Below are positions 17,039 to 28,990 of a DNA stretch of 64,000 nt, one piece after another. Origin of the DNA: Azospirillum sp. (GTDB lineage: Bacteria; Pseudomonadota; Alphaproteobacteria; Azospirillales; Azospirillaceae); contig WGNK01000027.1 in NCBI GenBank assembly GCA_016124535.1, forward strand, positions 25,594-89,593. The letters run 5' to 3'. The number at the start of each line of letters is the position of its first letter. Position 1 is the first letter of the stretch. A program made the translations under genes and the position numbers. Under the pieces are notes generated by a model. It ran no database searches. It was not told the origin of the DNA and was given only the letters and a program-made list of their open reading frames with translations.

Positions 17039-18169
17039 TCAGGCTCGGGACTGACCGCGGAAAAGTTCGGCATAGCGTCGAACCGTTTGTTCCCGCAACG
17101 CGATCAGCCGCTCGGCGTGGCTGCTCCGACTGGCAACCAGGCCCTCCACGGTATCGACCAGCTCGCCGGCATCGGCGTCGGCGACGAAGCGGCTGGGCAG
17201 GCCGATTTCGGCAACGGTTCCAAGCCGGCTGTCGGTGCCGACCACGGCCGCGGGCACGCCGGCGCCGGCCAGCGCGATAGCCGCGTGAATCCGGCTGACC
17301 AGGCCGGCCTTGGCGTTCTGAACCAGTTGCGCATAGGCGGCGAGCGAGGTCGGCTGCACGCAGGGAAGCTCCGGGGCCAGGTCCTTGGCCAGCCGGCTCT
17401 CTTCGTCACTGTGCGCCAGCATGATCATCCGGTGCCGTTGACCGAGGCGATCGATCACCGTGCGCAGGGTCGACCGCCAGCCTTCAGCGTCGACATTTTG
17501 TCCCCAATCTTCATTGGCTCCCCGCCGCTGGTAGTTGATCACGATGCTGCCGTCGCCGCCGGCCGGACCCGCCGGCGCCAGACGGCGCCCGGACGCCATT
17601 GCCGCGCAGGGAATCACCTCGGTGTTCGTGCCCAGCTCGTTCATCAGCTTTTGTGCCAGAGGCTCGCGGACCGTCACCTTGGCGCAGTACGACCAAGCCT
17701 TGCGATAGAATTGCCGATCGGCCTCGTCCTCGATCCGCTCGGGCCGCCGGGTCCACGGAAAGCACGACCCGACCGCGGCATCGATCAGCGGCACCCCCTG
17801 GTTCCAGAAGGCGCCATTCATATGGTGGAACAGCAGGGCCATTTCGGGCACACGGGCGGCACCGGCCACCAGATTGGGGCCACCGCAGGCGATCGCAAGG
17901 TCGAAATCGAGCCGGCGCGCTTGCGGCCACAACGAGGCGGTGGCGCGGTACAGGGCCCATCGCAGTCCGCTCCACCGACCGTGGCGCAGCCGATTGACCA
18001 GACGCAGCCAATGATACGGCGGATAGACTTCGAACGGTCGATGCTGCTCGAAATGGGTGATCTGGCGGTTCTGGCCGAACGCCTCCGACAGAATCTCTTC
18101 GATGCCGCAGGCCATGAGGTCGTGGCCGATGTTGCCGCCGCGATGCGACAGCAGGGCAATCGAGACCAT
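17039..18169 (-). CDS. Polysaccharide pyruvyl transferase family protein
   Basis: 376-aa protein starting SIALLSHRGGNIGHDLMACGIEEIL, the usual opening of the polysaccharide pyruvyl transferase superfamily (CsaB/WcaK-like, sialyltransferase-like GT-B fold). Family-typical elements further on are AIACGGPNLVAGA, VTVREPLAQKLM, SIVINYQRRG, and near the C-terminus VSRIHAAIALAGAGVPAAVVG. It should decorate a glycan with a pyruvyl ketal or act as a related transferase. It is probably the first gene of the run reading toward neuB (98-nt gap), with a good -10 element 65 bp upstream of its start. Confidence 0.82.
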   Translation of the reverse strand: MVSIALLSHRGGNIGHDLMACGIEEILSEAFGQNRQITHFEQHRPFEVYPPYHWLRLVNRLRHGRWSGLRWALYRATASLWPQARRLDFDLAIACGGPNLVAGAARVPEMALLFHHMNGAFWNQGVPLIDAAVGSCFPWTRRPERIEDEADRQFYRKAWSYCAKVTVREPLAQKLMNELGTNTEVIPCAAMASGRRLAPAGPAGGDGSIVINYQRRGANEDWGQNVDAEGWRSTLRTVIDRLGQRHRMIMLAHSDEESRLAKDLAPELPCVQPTSLAAYAQLVQNAKAGLVSRIHAAIALAGAGVPAAVVGTDSRLGTVAEIGLPSRFVADADAGELVDTVEGLVASRSSHAERLIALREQTVRRYAELFRGQSRA

Positions 18170-18532
18170 GAATTACTCTCTGTGGTTTGTCTGATTGGGC
18201 AGCGATTGCCGATCGCCCTGCAACATCTGATAGATTATATTTCAGCGACTGACAATATGGAATGCCCGGCCGGACTCAAGGCCGCCGGCGCCGGCTTTGC
18301 CCAGCCACGCGGCGGCGGGCGATCGGGTCGTTCCGCCCCGGCGGCCGGCGGCAGGAGCGGTCTTGGGACACCGGCGGGGAAGCCGCCGGGCGGCGAGGCG
18401 GGAAATTTCGGCTTGCGGGCCGATCATTCGTCTATATTGTCGCACCAATTGTGCAGCAACAAGGATAGACACAGGGGTAGACGACTGGTTATTTGGTTTC
18501 TGGCGAAAAATATAGAGGGTACCCCCGATCCG
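18170..18532. other. Divergent intergenic region of glycan cluster
   Basis: 363 bp between divergent starts. It contains a minus-strand TATAAT, an AT-rich patch at each end and, near the plus-strand gene, an imperfect dyad (GCAC at 18442-18445 paired with GTGC at 18451-18454, plus outer TTG/CAA). I see no convincing plus-strand promoter pair and no open frame. Confidence 0.5.
18234..18239 (-). promoter_or_regulatory. Candidate -10 box for pyruvyl transferase/neu genes
   Basis: On the minus strand the hexamer reads TATAAT, a perfect -10 in otherwise GC-rich DNA. It lies about 65 nt upstream of the ATG at 18169. The hexamer 17 nt upstream of it (TTCCAT) is a weak -35. A GAGAG ribosome-binding site precedes the start. 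Confidence 0.4.
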
Positions 18533-19528
18533 ATGAGCGGCTTGCCAACCGAATCTTTCTTGAGCACGGTCCTCGGCGCCGAGGATGTTCTGATTTTCGT
18601 CGATGGAGGAGCCCGCAGCGGCGCTTACATCATCCCTGATCTTCAGCCGTGGTCTTGTATCTACTGTTTCGAACCGAACCCCGATGAGGTCGCCAAGATC
18701 GGCCGGCTCGGGGACGCGCAGGCTGCCTTGCCGCCGGCGCGCACCGCGATCCGGGTGTTTCCGACCGCCCTATGCACCGCGACCGGGACCGCGACCCTGA
18801 ATATCTCGCTCCGTCCGGGGGCCACCTCGACCCTGCAGCCGGATGCCGCGCTGCTGTCCCGTTTCGCCCCGGACAATTTTTCCGAGATGGCTGAAATCGT
18901 CCGGCGGGTCGAGGTGCCGGCGATTTCCCTGGCCGATTTTGTGAGCCAGACCAGGCTCGAGCACATCGATTTTCTGAAACTCGATACCCAGGGCAACGAA
19001 CTCGACATCCTTCAGTCGGCGGCCGGTTTTCTCGATCAGGTTTCGGTGATCAAGACCGAGGTCGAGTTCCTGCCGCTCTACAGGGACCAGAAATTATTCC
19101 ACGACGTCATGGGGTTCTTGAACAGTCGCGGATTCGAACTGATCGATATCTGCTGGACCGCCCCTTGCCGACGTTTCCACGCGGTCGATGACCTGCCGGC
19201 CACCGCCTATCGTCTGGTCTGGGGCGATGCCATCTTCGCCCGGAGTCCGCACGGTCCACCCCATCGCCGCCGCTTGCAGCAGGCCTTGATTCTGGGCGGG
19301 CTCGGCTATGCCGACCTCGCCATCGACATGACCCGCCGGTATGGCAACCTGGCGGCCGGCACCCAGCAGGAGCTGGAACGGCAATTCCGGGCCTGGGTCT
19401 CGCCACGAAGCTTGCGCGGGCGACTAAAACGCGTGGTGGAACGATGGCTCGGTATCTCACTGACCCGCTTCGATTGGCGGCGCGGCCAACAAGTCGCCAG
19501 CGCCGCCGCCAACCGACCCCGGCCGTGA
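18533..19528 (+). CDS. FkbM family methyltransferase
   Basis: 331-aa Rossmann-fold methyltransferase. VLIFVDGGARSGAYI is the S-adenosylmethionine-binding loop, CFEPNPDE the acidic post-II residue region, and IDFLKLDTQGNELDILQSA the family hallmark, here with LDTQGNE in place of the commoner IDVEGxE. The C-terminal ~110 residues are a basic extension of unknown role. The start at 18533 precedes the fold directly; GAGGG lies about 12 nt upstream. It heads a plus-strand pair with the flippase and probably methylates a surface sugar. Confidence 0.85.
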   Translation: MSGLPTESFLSTVLGAEDVLIFVDGGARSGAYIIPDLQPWSCIYCFEPNPDEVAKIGRLGDAQAALPPARTAIRVFPTALCTATGTATLNISLRPGATSTLQPDAALLSRFAPDNFSEMAEIVRRVEVPAISLADFVSQTRLEHIDFLKLDTQGNELDILQSAAGFLDQVSVIKTEVEFLPLYRDQKLFHDVMGFLNSRGFELIDICWTAPCRRFHAVDDLPATAYRLVWGDAIFARSPHGPPHRRRLQQALILGGLGYADLAIDMTRRYGNLAAGTQQELERQFRAWVSPRSLRGRLKRVVERWLGISLTRFDWRRGQQVASAAANRPRP

Positions 19529-19637
19529 CCCGGCGAGGGGCCGCGCTCAACCGGTCGCCGCCCGGCCAATCGCTGTCCGGCAAAGCGCCGCTCTGCCAAT
19601 CGCTGCCTTGCTGATCGCTGCCGGAATCGGATTGCCG

Positions 19638-21098
19638 ATGAGACGCCTGCTTAGAAAATCTGCCTGGTTCTTCCTGTCGACCATGGCGAGTACGGTGATT
19701 ACCATTGCCGTGCTGCCGATTGCGACCCGCCGTCTGGGCCCCGACGACTACGGCAGTTTCATCCTGGCCACCACCATCGGCAGCCTGATTCTGGGAATCG
19801 CCTCCACCGCCACCGGTTATAGCCTGGCCACCCACCTGGCGACCCTCGGCGGCGTCGAGCGCCGCCGGCTGGTTTCTTCGGCGGCGGCGGCGGTCACCCT
19901 GGCAACCGGCCTCCTAGGCGTCGTCCTGGTTCCGGCGGCATTCCTGGGGCTGCCGCATCTGGTTGCGGTGGACTCCGCGGATCTGGCCGGATTCCTGCTG
20001 GTGATGACCGGCACGGTATTGGGGGCACCCTGGGTGGTTGCCGCCGAGGTGCTGACCATCGATGGCCGGGCGGCCGCGTTTTCCGCGGCCATGATCCTGC
20101 AGGCGGTGGTCAACGCCGCGGTCCTGCTGGTCTGTCTGCTCGGTCTGGAACTCGGGCGGGCGGCGCTGTTCATCGGGCAATTTTCCGGATCGGTGGCGAT
20201 TCTGGCCGCCACCTTGGCCACCCTCGGCCGCGACCTGTCGGCGCGGCCGTCGCGGGCCTGGCTGGGTCAGATGGCGCACGCCGCCCCGGCTCTGGCCGGA
20301 GCCAACCTGGCCGAGTCGGCGCTGACCTTCTTCGAGCGGTATTATCTGGCCCATATCGCCGGCATCGGCGCGCTGGGCCTCTATGGCCATGCCCAGCAAT
20401 ACCGGGCCTATGCCATGTCGCTGGTCAATGCCGTGTCGCGGGCGATGTGGCCGATCAATCTGGCCGAGGCGCGCCAGGAGCCGGTGCGCTTTGAACAGAC
20501 CGCCCGGTCCTGGGCGCTGGTTCAGATCGGGATCACCGCGATCGGGCTGACCATGGCGTTGACCGGCCGGGAAATCATCGGCGCCCTGACCAACGGCAAG
20601 TTTGCCGATGCCCATGTCGCCGCGGTTCTGCTGATTATCGGCCTGTTGCTCCAGAGTTGCGGCAAGGCGGACATGGCCTGGTTGATCGCGCGCGGCCACG
20701 GCCGGGCCTTCGCCCATTTGATGACCGTGGCCACCCTGTCTAGCCTGGTGGCGCTGGTCGGGCTGGTCGCCTGGCTGGGGATGGTCGGCGCCGCGCTCGC
20801 CGGTCTGGTGCGCTATGCCTGCCTGCGGATTACTGTCCATGTTGTGGCGATCGGCAAGGCCCCGATCCCGTTTCTCGATCACTGGGCGCTGGCCGGGATT
20901 GGCCTGACCGGCGGGGCCTTGGCGACCGTGCTGCTGTGGTCGCCGGCGCTGCCGTGGCGGCTGGGCGGTCTGGTGGCGCTGCTGCTCGGCCTGGCCTGGC
21001 TGGCCAGGGGGCGTTTTCTCGCCATGCTCGGTCAAACCGAACCCGGCCCAGGAGACTCGGTTCTGTCCCCGATCAAGCCGGCGGTACCGGCCGCCTGA
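19638..21098 (+). CDS. Oligosaccharide flippase family protein (Wzx-like)
   Basis: 486-aa integral membrane protein with about 12-14 transmembrane helices. The N-terminus RRLLRKSAWFFLSTMASTVITIAVLPIATRRLGPDDYGSF is the canonical opening of polysaccharide exporter (MOP/Wzx) proteins, with the LGP.DYG.F motif. It would translocate lipid-linked oligosaccharide across the inner membrane. The start is the ATG before RRLLRK; an upstream TTG-initiated extension encodes the short CAATCGCTG repeats and is unlikely. It ends 35 bp from a convergent glycosyltransferase. Confidence 0.88.
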   Translation: MRRLLRKSAWFFLSTMASTVITIAVLPIATRRLGPDDYGSFILATTIGSLILGIASTATGYSLATHLATLGGVERRRLVSSAAAAVTLATGLLGVVLVPAAFLGLPHLVAVDSADLAGFLLVMTGTVLGAPWVVAAEVLTIDGRAAAFSAAMILQAVVNAAVLLVCLLGLELGRAALFIGQFSGSVAILAATLATLGRDLSARPSRAWLGQMAHAAPALAGANLAESALTFFERYYLAHIAGIGALGLYGHAQQYRAYAMSLVNAVSRAMWPINLAEARQEPVRFEQTARSWALVQIGITAIGLTMALTGREIIGALTNGKFADAHVAAVLLIIGLLLQSCGKADMAWLIARGHGRAFAHLMTVATLSSLVALVGLVAWLGMVGAALAGLVRYACLRITVHVVAIGKAPIPFLDHWALAGIGLTGGALATVLLWSPALPWRLGGLVALLLGLAWLARGRFLAMLGQTEPGPGDSVLSPIKPAVPAA

Positions 21099-21102
21099 CC
21101 GA

Positions 21103-21127
21103 GCCGTCGGGCCTCCGGCCGGTCGGC
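21103..21127. terminator. Convergent 3'-end hairpin with TCC loop
   Basis: Between the flippase and glycosyltransferase stops, GCCGTCGGGCC and GGCCGGTCGGC can pair (9 of 11 pairs) around a TCC loop. There is no T-tract. The core GGCCTCCGGCCGGTC is shared exactly with a hairpin at 41049-41063. Confidence 0.45.
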
Positions 21128-21133
21128 GCGCGC

Positions 21134-22399
21134 TCAGCGTCCGGGCGCCTCGATGGCCGCGACAATCCGATCGACCACCGACCCGGCCAGGAACGAGTCG
21201 CGAAAGCTGCGGTAGCCGCCCTCGCCGATCTGCCGGCGCAATGCCGGGTTGGCCAGCGCCTCGGTGATCAGCTCCGCGATCGCCGCCGGGCTGTCACCGA
21301 GCAGCGCATTCTCGCCGTGGCGAATTTCCGGCATCGCCAAGGCCGCGTCACGGTGGGCGATGACGCAGCAGCCGAGCGACCAGGCGTGCAGATAGCGGGT
21401 GTGGCCGACGTTGAAGCGGCTGCCATTGTTCAGGCAGAGAAAGATCGGCGAGGAGAGCAACTCGCCGTCGATGTCGTCGACGAAGCCGCGCAGCCTGATT
21501 TCCGGTGCCGCCAGCCAGGGACGAATCGCCGGGTGCGGCTCGCCGCCGCCCAGGACATGCAGCTCGAAGCCGCCCGCCGGCAGACGCCGACGCAGCTCCG
21601 GTACCAGGTCGCGGCCGAGAATTTCCAGCCCGAAGGTGTTGGCGGTCGCGCTGACCCGTCCGACATTCGCGACAATTACCGCCGGCGCCAGCCGTTCGCC
21701 GGACTGCGCCCGCCGCGGTCGCCAGCTGTCGCCGAACCGGTCGATCCACAGATTTTGCACGTAGAAGGCGTTGGGATGCCCATGGTCGCGGTAGTAATCG
21801 GCATCATTGGCCGCGACATCGGCCAAAATCTCGTAGCGGCGCATGATTTCGAGATGCCGCGCCTGCATCCGCCACCAGTAGATCAGGCTGGCCAGATAGC
21901 GCGGCCAGCGCCGGCCGATGCGAAACTCGAAATCGGCCCGCGCTTTCATGGCCTTGGGTTCGGGGTTGCCGTAATAGGCGAACTTGCGCCCCGGATAGTC
22001 GCTGAAGAGGTTGGTCGCCCATTCGCTCCACGGAATGAACAGCAGATCCGGTGCGAAGGCTTCGGCCACCCGGTTGGCTTCGGCGCGATGGCTGATCTCG
22101 GGAAAGAAATCGACCGCCCGCCCCTTGAGCAATTGCGTCCGCAGCGGCGCTGCCGGCGTCGCCGGCAGATGCAGCGGCTCAAGAAAATCGACGCCAAGCT
22201 CCCGCAGGGCCGCGATGCCGGCCTGCTCGTGATCGCTTGCCGCCGCCGGGGCGCCGCGGCCGAGCTTGAGGAAGCCGATCCGGAGGCGGTCGCGACCAGC
22301 CATTTCCCGCATCAGCTCGAACATGATCACGTTTGCCGCCTCGACATGGCCGGGATGGGGCCACAGCGGGCTGATCACGAGAATTCGGGTGAGAGACAT
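21134..22399 (-). CDS. GT-B glycosyltransferase (group 1-like)
   Basis: 421-aa protein with the two-domain layout of GT-B enzymes. The N-terminal RILVISPLWPHPGHVEAANVIMFEL resembles the acceptor domain. The C-terminal donor domain has VANVGRVSATANTFGLEIL, LHVLGGGEPHPAIRPWL, RLRGFVDDIDGELLSSPIFLCLNNGSRFNVGHTRYLHAWSLGCCVIAH and a terminal EALANPALRRQIGEGGYRSF helix. It probably adds a sugar in surface-glycan assembly. The start is placed at MSLTRILV; the longer frame upstream is proline-rich and unconvincing. Confidence 0.82.
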   Translation of the reverse strand: MSLTRILVISPLWPHPGHVEAANVIMFELMREMAGRDRLRIGFLKLGRGAPAAASDHEQAGIAALRELGVDFLEPLHLPATPAAPLRTQLLKGRAVDFFPEISHRAEANRVAEAFAPDLLFIPWSEWATNLFSDYPGRKFAYYGNPEPKAMKARADFEFRIGRRWPRYLASLIYWWRMQARHLEIMRRYEILADVAANDADYYRDHGHPNAFYVQNLWIDRFGDSWRPRRAQSGERLAPAVIVANVGRVSATANTFGLEILGRDLVPELRRRLPAGGFELHVLGGGEPHPAIRPWLAAPEIRLRGFVDDIDGELLSSPIFLCLNNGSRFNVGHTRYLHAWSLGCCVIAHRDAALAMPEIRHGENALLGDSPAAIAELITEALANPALRRQIGEGGYRSFRDSFLAGSVVDRIVAAIEAPGR

Positions 22400-22604
22400 C
22401 AAAGCCAACAAATCTGGGAGCCGGTCCGCGCAATCCGGCGGCCCTGGGCCGGGGGGCACCGACCGAACGGTTGGGACGGGACGGCGGACCGCGAGCGCCG
22501 GGTGCGGAGATCGCGAACCCGGCGACCCTACGAAAGACGCGCGCTGGAGCCGCTGTCAAGGGCGCTGTCAAGGGGAGCGACGATCGCGGTCCGGCAGGGG
22601 AATC

Positions 22605-25469
<2,865 letters not shown>

Positions 25470-25634
25470 CAACGTTTATCCCCTCGGGCAGGATGGGTGG
25501 TCGGTTAGATTTCTACTCTAAGGAACTGCGCCGTCCCTGTCTTCCATTGGTTGGGTCTTCCTCTGCTTGGGTCTTCCTGGTCTTGCGTCTCGGACCGGTC
25601 GGTGGTCGCCGGGAAAAACCGACGCCTCGAAACC

Positions 25635-26540
25635 TTATCGGCTGTGCCCGGTCGGGCGGGCGGGGATCGTCATCGCGGCGACGCCGGTCAGCACGCAGGC
25701 GAGCCCGACCCAGGCGGTCGGGGTCAGGGTCTCGCCGAGAGCCAGGACGCCGATCGCGACCCCGATCGGGACGCGGAGGTAGGCTTGAGCGGTGGTTCCG
25801 ACCGAACCCAGGGTCTGGACCAGCCGAAAATAGATCACCAGGGCAAGCGCGGTCGAAAATGCCGCCAGACCGAGCAAGGCGAGGATCGAGTCCGCCGACG
25901 GCCTCAGGGTCCAAGGCCGGTCGACCACCAGGCTGATCGGAACCAGAATCGCCGCACCGCACAGCAGCGATCCCGCCGCGGGCAGGATCGGGTCCAGAGT
26001 CTTGAACTGGCGCCCGAAGATTGCGGCGCCGGCGTAGCATATGGTTGCCGCGACGATGGCAAGCTGCGCCCACAACTGGTGCCCCAGGCCGGCAAGGGCC
26101 TGGAACCCGATAATCAGGCAGGTCCCGGCGATGCCGGCCAGGACCCCGGCCAGCTTGCGCAAGGTGACGGTTTCATGCCGCGTGACCAAAGCGGTGAGCA
26201 GAAAGGCGAAGATCGGGGACGTCGAATTCAGGATCGCCGTCAGTCCGGCGTCGGTCGTGGTTTCGGCCCAGGCGATCAGGGTGAACGGGATCACGCTGTT
26301 GAGGGCGGCCTGGCCCAGGAACCGGCGCCACGTCGCCCCGTCCCGCGGCAGCGTCAAGCCGCGTGAGTGCAGCACGATCATGAGGAGGCTGCCGGCAATC
26401 AAGGTGCGGGCGGCGATCAGCAGTATCGGGGGGATGGTCGCGACGCCAATCTTGATCAAGCTGTAGGACGCCCCCCACAGGGTCGCCAGCAGCAGGAGCA
26501 GCAGCAGGTCGATCACGGTGTTCGGTCTTGCCGGGGGCAT
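25635..26540 (-). CDS. EamA-type DMT-superfamily transporter
   Basis: 301-aa membrane protein with ten predicted helices as two EamA repeats. LLLLLLATLWGASYSLIKIGV starts the first and LAIVAATICYAGAAIFGRQFK the second. The ALGETLTPTAWVGLACVLTGV pattern near the end is typical. It likely exports a metabolite or amino acid; the substrate is not predictable. It diverges from an ArsR-family regulator with a perfect 24-bp palindrome in the shared 126-bp promoter region, so it is probably repressed by it. The ATG at 26540 has AGGAGAGG upstream. Confidence 0.9.
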   Translation of the reverse strand: MPPARPNTVIDLLLLLLLATLWGASYSLIKIGVATIPPILLIAARTLIAGSLLMIVLHSRGLTLPRDGATWRRFLGQAALNSVIPFTLIAWAETTTDAGLTAILNSTSPIFAFLLTALVTRHETVTLRKLAGVLAGIAGTCLIIGFQALAGLGHQLWAQLAIVAATICYAGAAIFGRQFKTLDPILPAAGSLLCGAAILVPISLVVDRPWTLRPSADSILALLGLAAFSTALALVIYFRLVQTLGSVGTTAQAYLRVPIGVAIGVLALGETLTPTAWVGLACVLTGVAAMTIPARPTGHSR

Positions 26541-26605
26541 CGGGTCCGCACCTCTCCTGACAGTCGGGAAAATCTGCCGCCTGGGTAGCGCGAACGAGAC
26601 CGGGG

Positions 26606-26629
26606 ATGTTTCGGCCGCGGCCGAAACAT
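26606..26629. promoter_or_regulatory. Perfect 24-bp palindrome, probable ArsR-family operator
   Basis: The half-site ATGTTTCGGCCG is followed immediately by its exact reverse complement with no spacer. It lies between the divergent transporter and ArsR-family genes, 37 bp before the regulator start and 65 bp from the transporter start, an ideal place to control both. Confidence 0.75.
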
Positions 26630-26666
26630 TGGTGGCCGGCGCGCGCATTCGGGGTAGTCTTCGCCG

Positions 26667-27398
26667 ATGACGGCCATTGCCTCCGCTAACGCCGTCGCCG
26701 AGATTGCCGCTCTGATCGGCGACCCGGCGCGCGCCAATATCCTGTCGGCACTGATGACTGGCCGTGCGTTGGCCGCCGGGGAATTGGCCTGCGCCGCCGG
26801 GGTCAGTCCGCAGACCACCAGCGGCCACCTCGCCAAATTGACCGAAGCCCGATTGCTGAGCGTCGAACAGCAGGGGCGCCATCGCTATTACCGCCTGGCC
26901 TCGCCCGATATCGCCCGCGCGGTGGAGGCTTTGATGACGGTCGCGGCGGCCGGCGTACCGCGCCACCGCCCGGCCGGGCCGAAGGACGAGGCGTTGCGGA
27001 CCGCCCGGAGTTGCTACGACCACATCGCTGGCCGCCTCGGCGTCGCTCTTGCGGCGTCGCTGTGCCGGAACGGCCGGATTCTGCTGGCCGATGGCGCCGG
27101 GGCGATCACCGAGGACGGCTGGCGGTTTTTCGCCGCGTTCGGCATTGATCCTGGTGCGGACCCCCGGTCCAGGCGCCCGCTTTGCCGGCCCTGTCTCGAC
27201 TGGAGCGAACGCCGTCCCCACCTCGCCGGCCGGCTTGGCCTGGCTCTGCTGAGCCGCTCCCTCGAACTCGGCTGGGTCGTGCCGGTATCCGACAGCCGGG
27301 CGCTGCGGATTACCGGCGCCGGGCACCGCGGCTTCGTCGGCCGGTTTGGGCTTTCGCCCGATTGGCCGCAGGGCCGCGAGGGTGCGCAAGAATTCTGA
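26667..27398 (+). CDS. ArsR-family winged-helix regulator with C-terminal extension
   Basis: 243-aa protein. The N-terminal ~90 residues are an ArsR-type winged helix (IAALIGDPARANILSALMTG ... AAGVSPQTTSGHLAKLTEARLL ... RHRYYRLASPDIARAVEAL). The C-terminal half has RTARSCYDHIAGRLGVAL and LCRPCLDWSERRPHLAGRLGLAL, a conserved extension seen in one ArsR branch, with a CxxC that could sense metal or redox state. No classical alpha-3/alpha-5 metal-site motif is obvious. It is divergent from the DMT transporter and separated from it by the palindromic operator, implying autoregulation. Confidence 0.88.
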   Translation: MTAIASANAVAEIAALIGDPARANILSALMTGRALAAGELACAAGVSPQTTSGHLAKLTEARLLSVEQQGRHRYYRLASPDIARAVEALMTVAAAGVPRHRPAGPKDEALRTARSCYDHIAGRLGVALAASLCRNGRILLADGAGAITEDGWRFFAAFGIDPGADPRSRRPLCRPCLDWSERRPHLAGRLGLALLSRSLELGWVVPVSDSRALRITGAGHRGFVGRFGLSPDWPQGREGAQEF

Positions 27399-27476
27399 CG
27401 CCGGCATTGGCAGAACCGGCTGGGCGCGCGTAGGATGGCGCCGGCAGTCGTTCTCCCGTTCTTCAGGAAACCGTCC

Positions 27477-27992
27477 ATGAAGCTGAAGGATCACATCCGC
27501 GGCATTCCCGATTTCCCAAAGCCCGGCATCCTGTTTTACGACATCTCGCCGATGCTCGCCCATGCCGGGGCGTGGCGGGAAGCGATGCGACAGCTTGCCG
27601 AGTTGGTTGGCGCCCACAAGCCCGACCTGCTGGCCGGGATCGAGTCCCGCGGCTTCCTGGTTGCTGCGCCGCTGGCCCTGCAGCTCGGCTGTGGTTTCCT
27701 GATGATCCGCAAGCACGGCAAGCTGCCCGGCGACAAGGTCGCCCACAGCTACGATCTGGAATACGGCACCGACACCATCGAGATTCAGGCCGACGCGATC
27801 CAGCCCGGCCAGCGCGTGGTCGTGCTTGACGATCTGCTGGCGACCGGCGGCACCGTGTCGGCGGCGATCAAATTGCTGCGCCAAGTCGGCGCCGATGTTC
27901 GCGGTGCGGCGTTCCTGATCGAACTCGCCTTCCTCAATGGACGGGAGCGGCTCGATGTTCCCGCCGACTCGCTGCTCAGCTTCGACGCCTGA
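27477..27992 (+). CDS. apt: Adenine phosphoribosyltransferase
   Basis: 171-aa purine salvage enzyme (adenine + PRPP to AMP). [21 protein letters not shown] is the family N-terminus, [17 protein letters not shown] the adenine loop, and [19 protein letters not shown] the PRPP-binding motif. The start at 27477 follows CAGGAAA; the preceding 14 in-frame codons are not conserved. It is separated by 25 nt from psuG, forming a nucleobase/nucleoside salvage pair. Confidence 0.95.
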   Translation: MKLKDHIRGIPDFPKPGILFYDISPMLAHAGAWREAMRQLAELVGAHKPDLLAGIESRGFLVAAPLALQLGCGFLMIRKHGKLPGDKVAHSYDLEYGTDTIEIQADAIQPGQRVVVLDDLLATGGTVSAAIKLLRQVGADVRGAAFLIELAFLNGRERLDVPADSLLSFDA

Positions 27993-28017
27993 TCCCGCCC
28001 GGGGCAACGGAACTTCA

Positions 28018-28977
28018 ATGCACGATCTTTTGGCGATTCGGCCCGAAGTGGCCGAAGCCCTGACGCGGCGACGGCCGGTGGTCGCACTGGAATCGACGCT
28101 GATCGCCCACGGTCTGCCGGCGCCGCGCAACCTCGAGGTTGCCCGCCTGGTCGAGGCCGCGGTGCGCGAGGGCGGCGCGGTGCCGGCGACCATCGCCGTG
28201 GTCGATGGCCGGATACGCATCGGTCTCGACGACGACGATCTGGAGCGTTTGGCGCTTGGGCCGGCGGTGCCCAAGCTGTCTCGACGCGACCTCGCGATCG
28301 CCCTGGCCGCCGGCGGCAGCGGGGCGACAACGGTTGCGGCGACCATGAAGGCGGCGGCGCTGGCCGGGATCGAGGTGTTCGCGACCGGCGGCATCGGCGG
28401 AGTCCACCGCGGCGCCAGCAACGGCTTCGACGTCTCGGCCGATATCGAAGCGCTGGCACGCATCCCGGTCGCCGTGGTCTCCGCCGGGGCCAAGGCGATC
28501 CTCGATCTGCCGCGGACCCTGGAACTGCTGGAAAGCCGCGGCGTGCCGGTCATCGGCTTCGGCACTGATCACTTCCCGGCGTTCTATACCCGCTCCAGCG
28601 GCCTGAGCGTCGCCCATCGCCTCGACGAACCCGCGGCGGTCGCAAGGGTATTCCAGCTGCATGCCCGGCTGGGCGGCGGCGGCGTGCTGGTTGTCAATCC
28701 AATTCCGGAGGCGGCTGCCCTCGATCCGGGGGTGGTCGAAGCGGCGATCATCCAGGCCACCGCCGAGGCCGCGGCGGCCGGTGTTGCCGGCCCGGCGCTG
28801 ACCCCCTATCTGCTGCGCCGGCTCGACGAGCTGACCGCCGGGGCCAGCCTCGATGCCAACCAGGCCCTGGTGGTCAACAATGCCACCCTGGCATCGGCGA
28901 TCGCGCTCGCGCTTGCCAACCCGGCCGGGGACAAGGCGCCGCTCCGGCGCCTCTGGTCCGGTCGCCCCGGCCGTTGA
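28018..28977 (+). CDS. psuG: Pseudouridine-5'-phosphate glycosidase
   Basis: 319-aa enzyme cleaving pseudouridine 5'-phosphate to uracil and ribose 5-phosphate. PVVALESTLIAHGLPAPRNLEVA is the N-terminal signature. KLSRRDLAIALAAGGSGATTVAATM, VFATGGIGGVHRGA, VVSAGAKAILDLPRTLE and LVVNPIPE are conserved active-site blocks. No PsuK kinase is adjacent, though a partner kinase would normally supply the substrate. It follows apt on the same strand and ends tail-to-tail with the RseC-like gene. Confidence 0.95.
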   Translation: MHDLLAIRPEVAEALTRRRPVVALESTLIAHGLPAPRNLEVARLVEAAVREGGAVPATIAVVDGRIRIGLDDDDLERLALGPAVPKLSRRDLAIALAAGGSGATTVAATMKAAALAGIEVFATGGIGGVHRGASNGFDVSADIEALARIPVAVVSAGAKAILDLPRTLELLESRGVPVIGFGTDHFPAFYTRSSGLSVAHRLDEPAAVARVFQLHARLGGGGVLVVNPIPEAAALDPGVVEAAIIQATAEAAAAGVAGPALTPYLLRRLDELTAGASLDANQALVVNNATLASAIALALANPAGDKAPLRRLWSGRPGR

Positions 28978-28990
28978 GCCGACGAGGCGC

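Noticed and set aside
18413..18438. TTGCGG/TATATT as a promoter for the FkbM gene
   Set aside because: The spacer is 14 nt, too short for a sigma-70 promoter.
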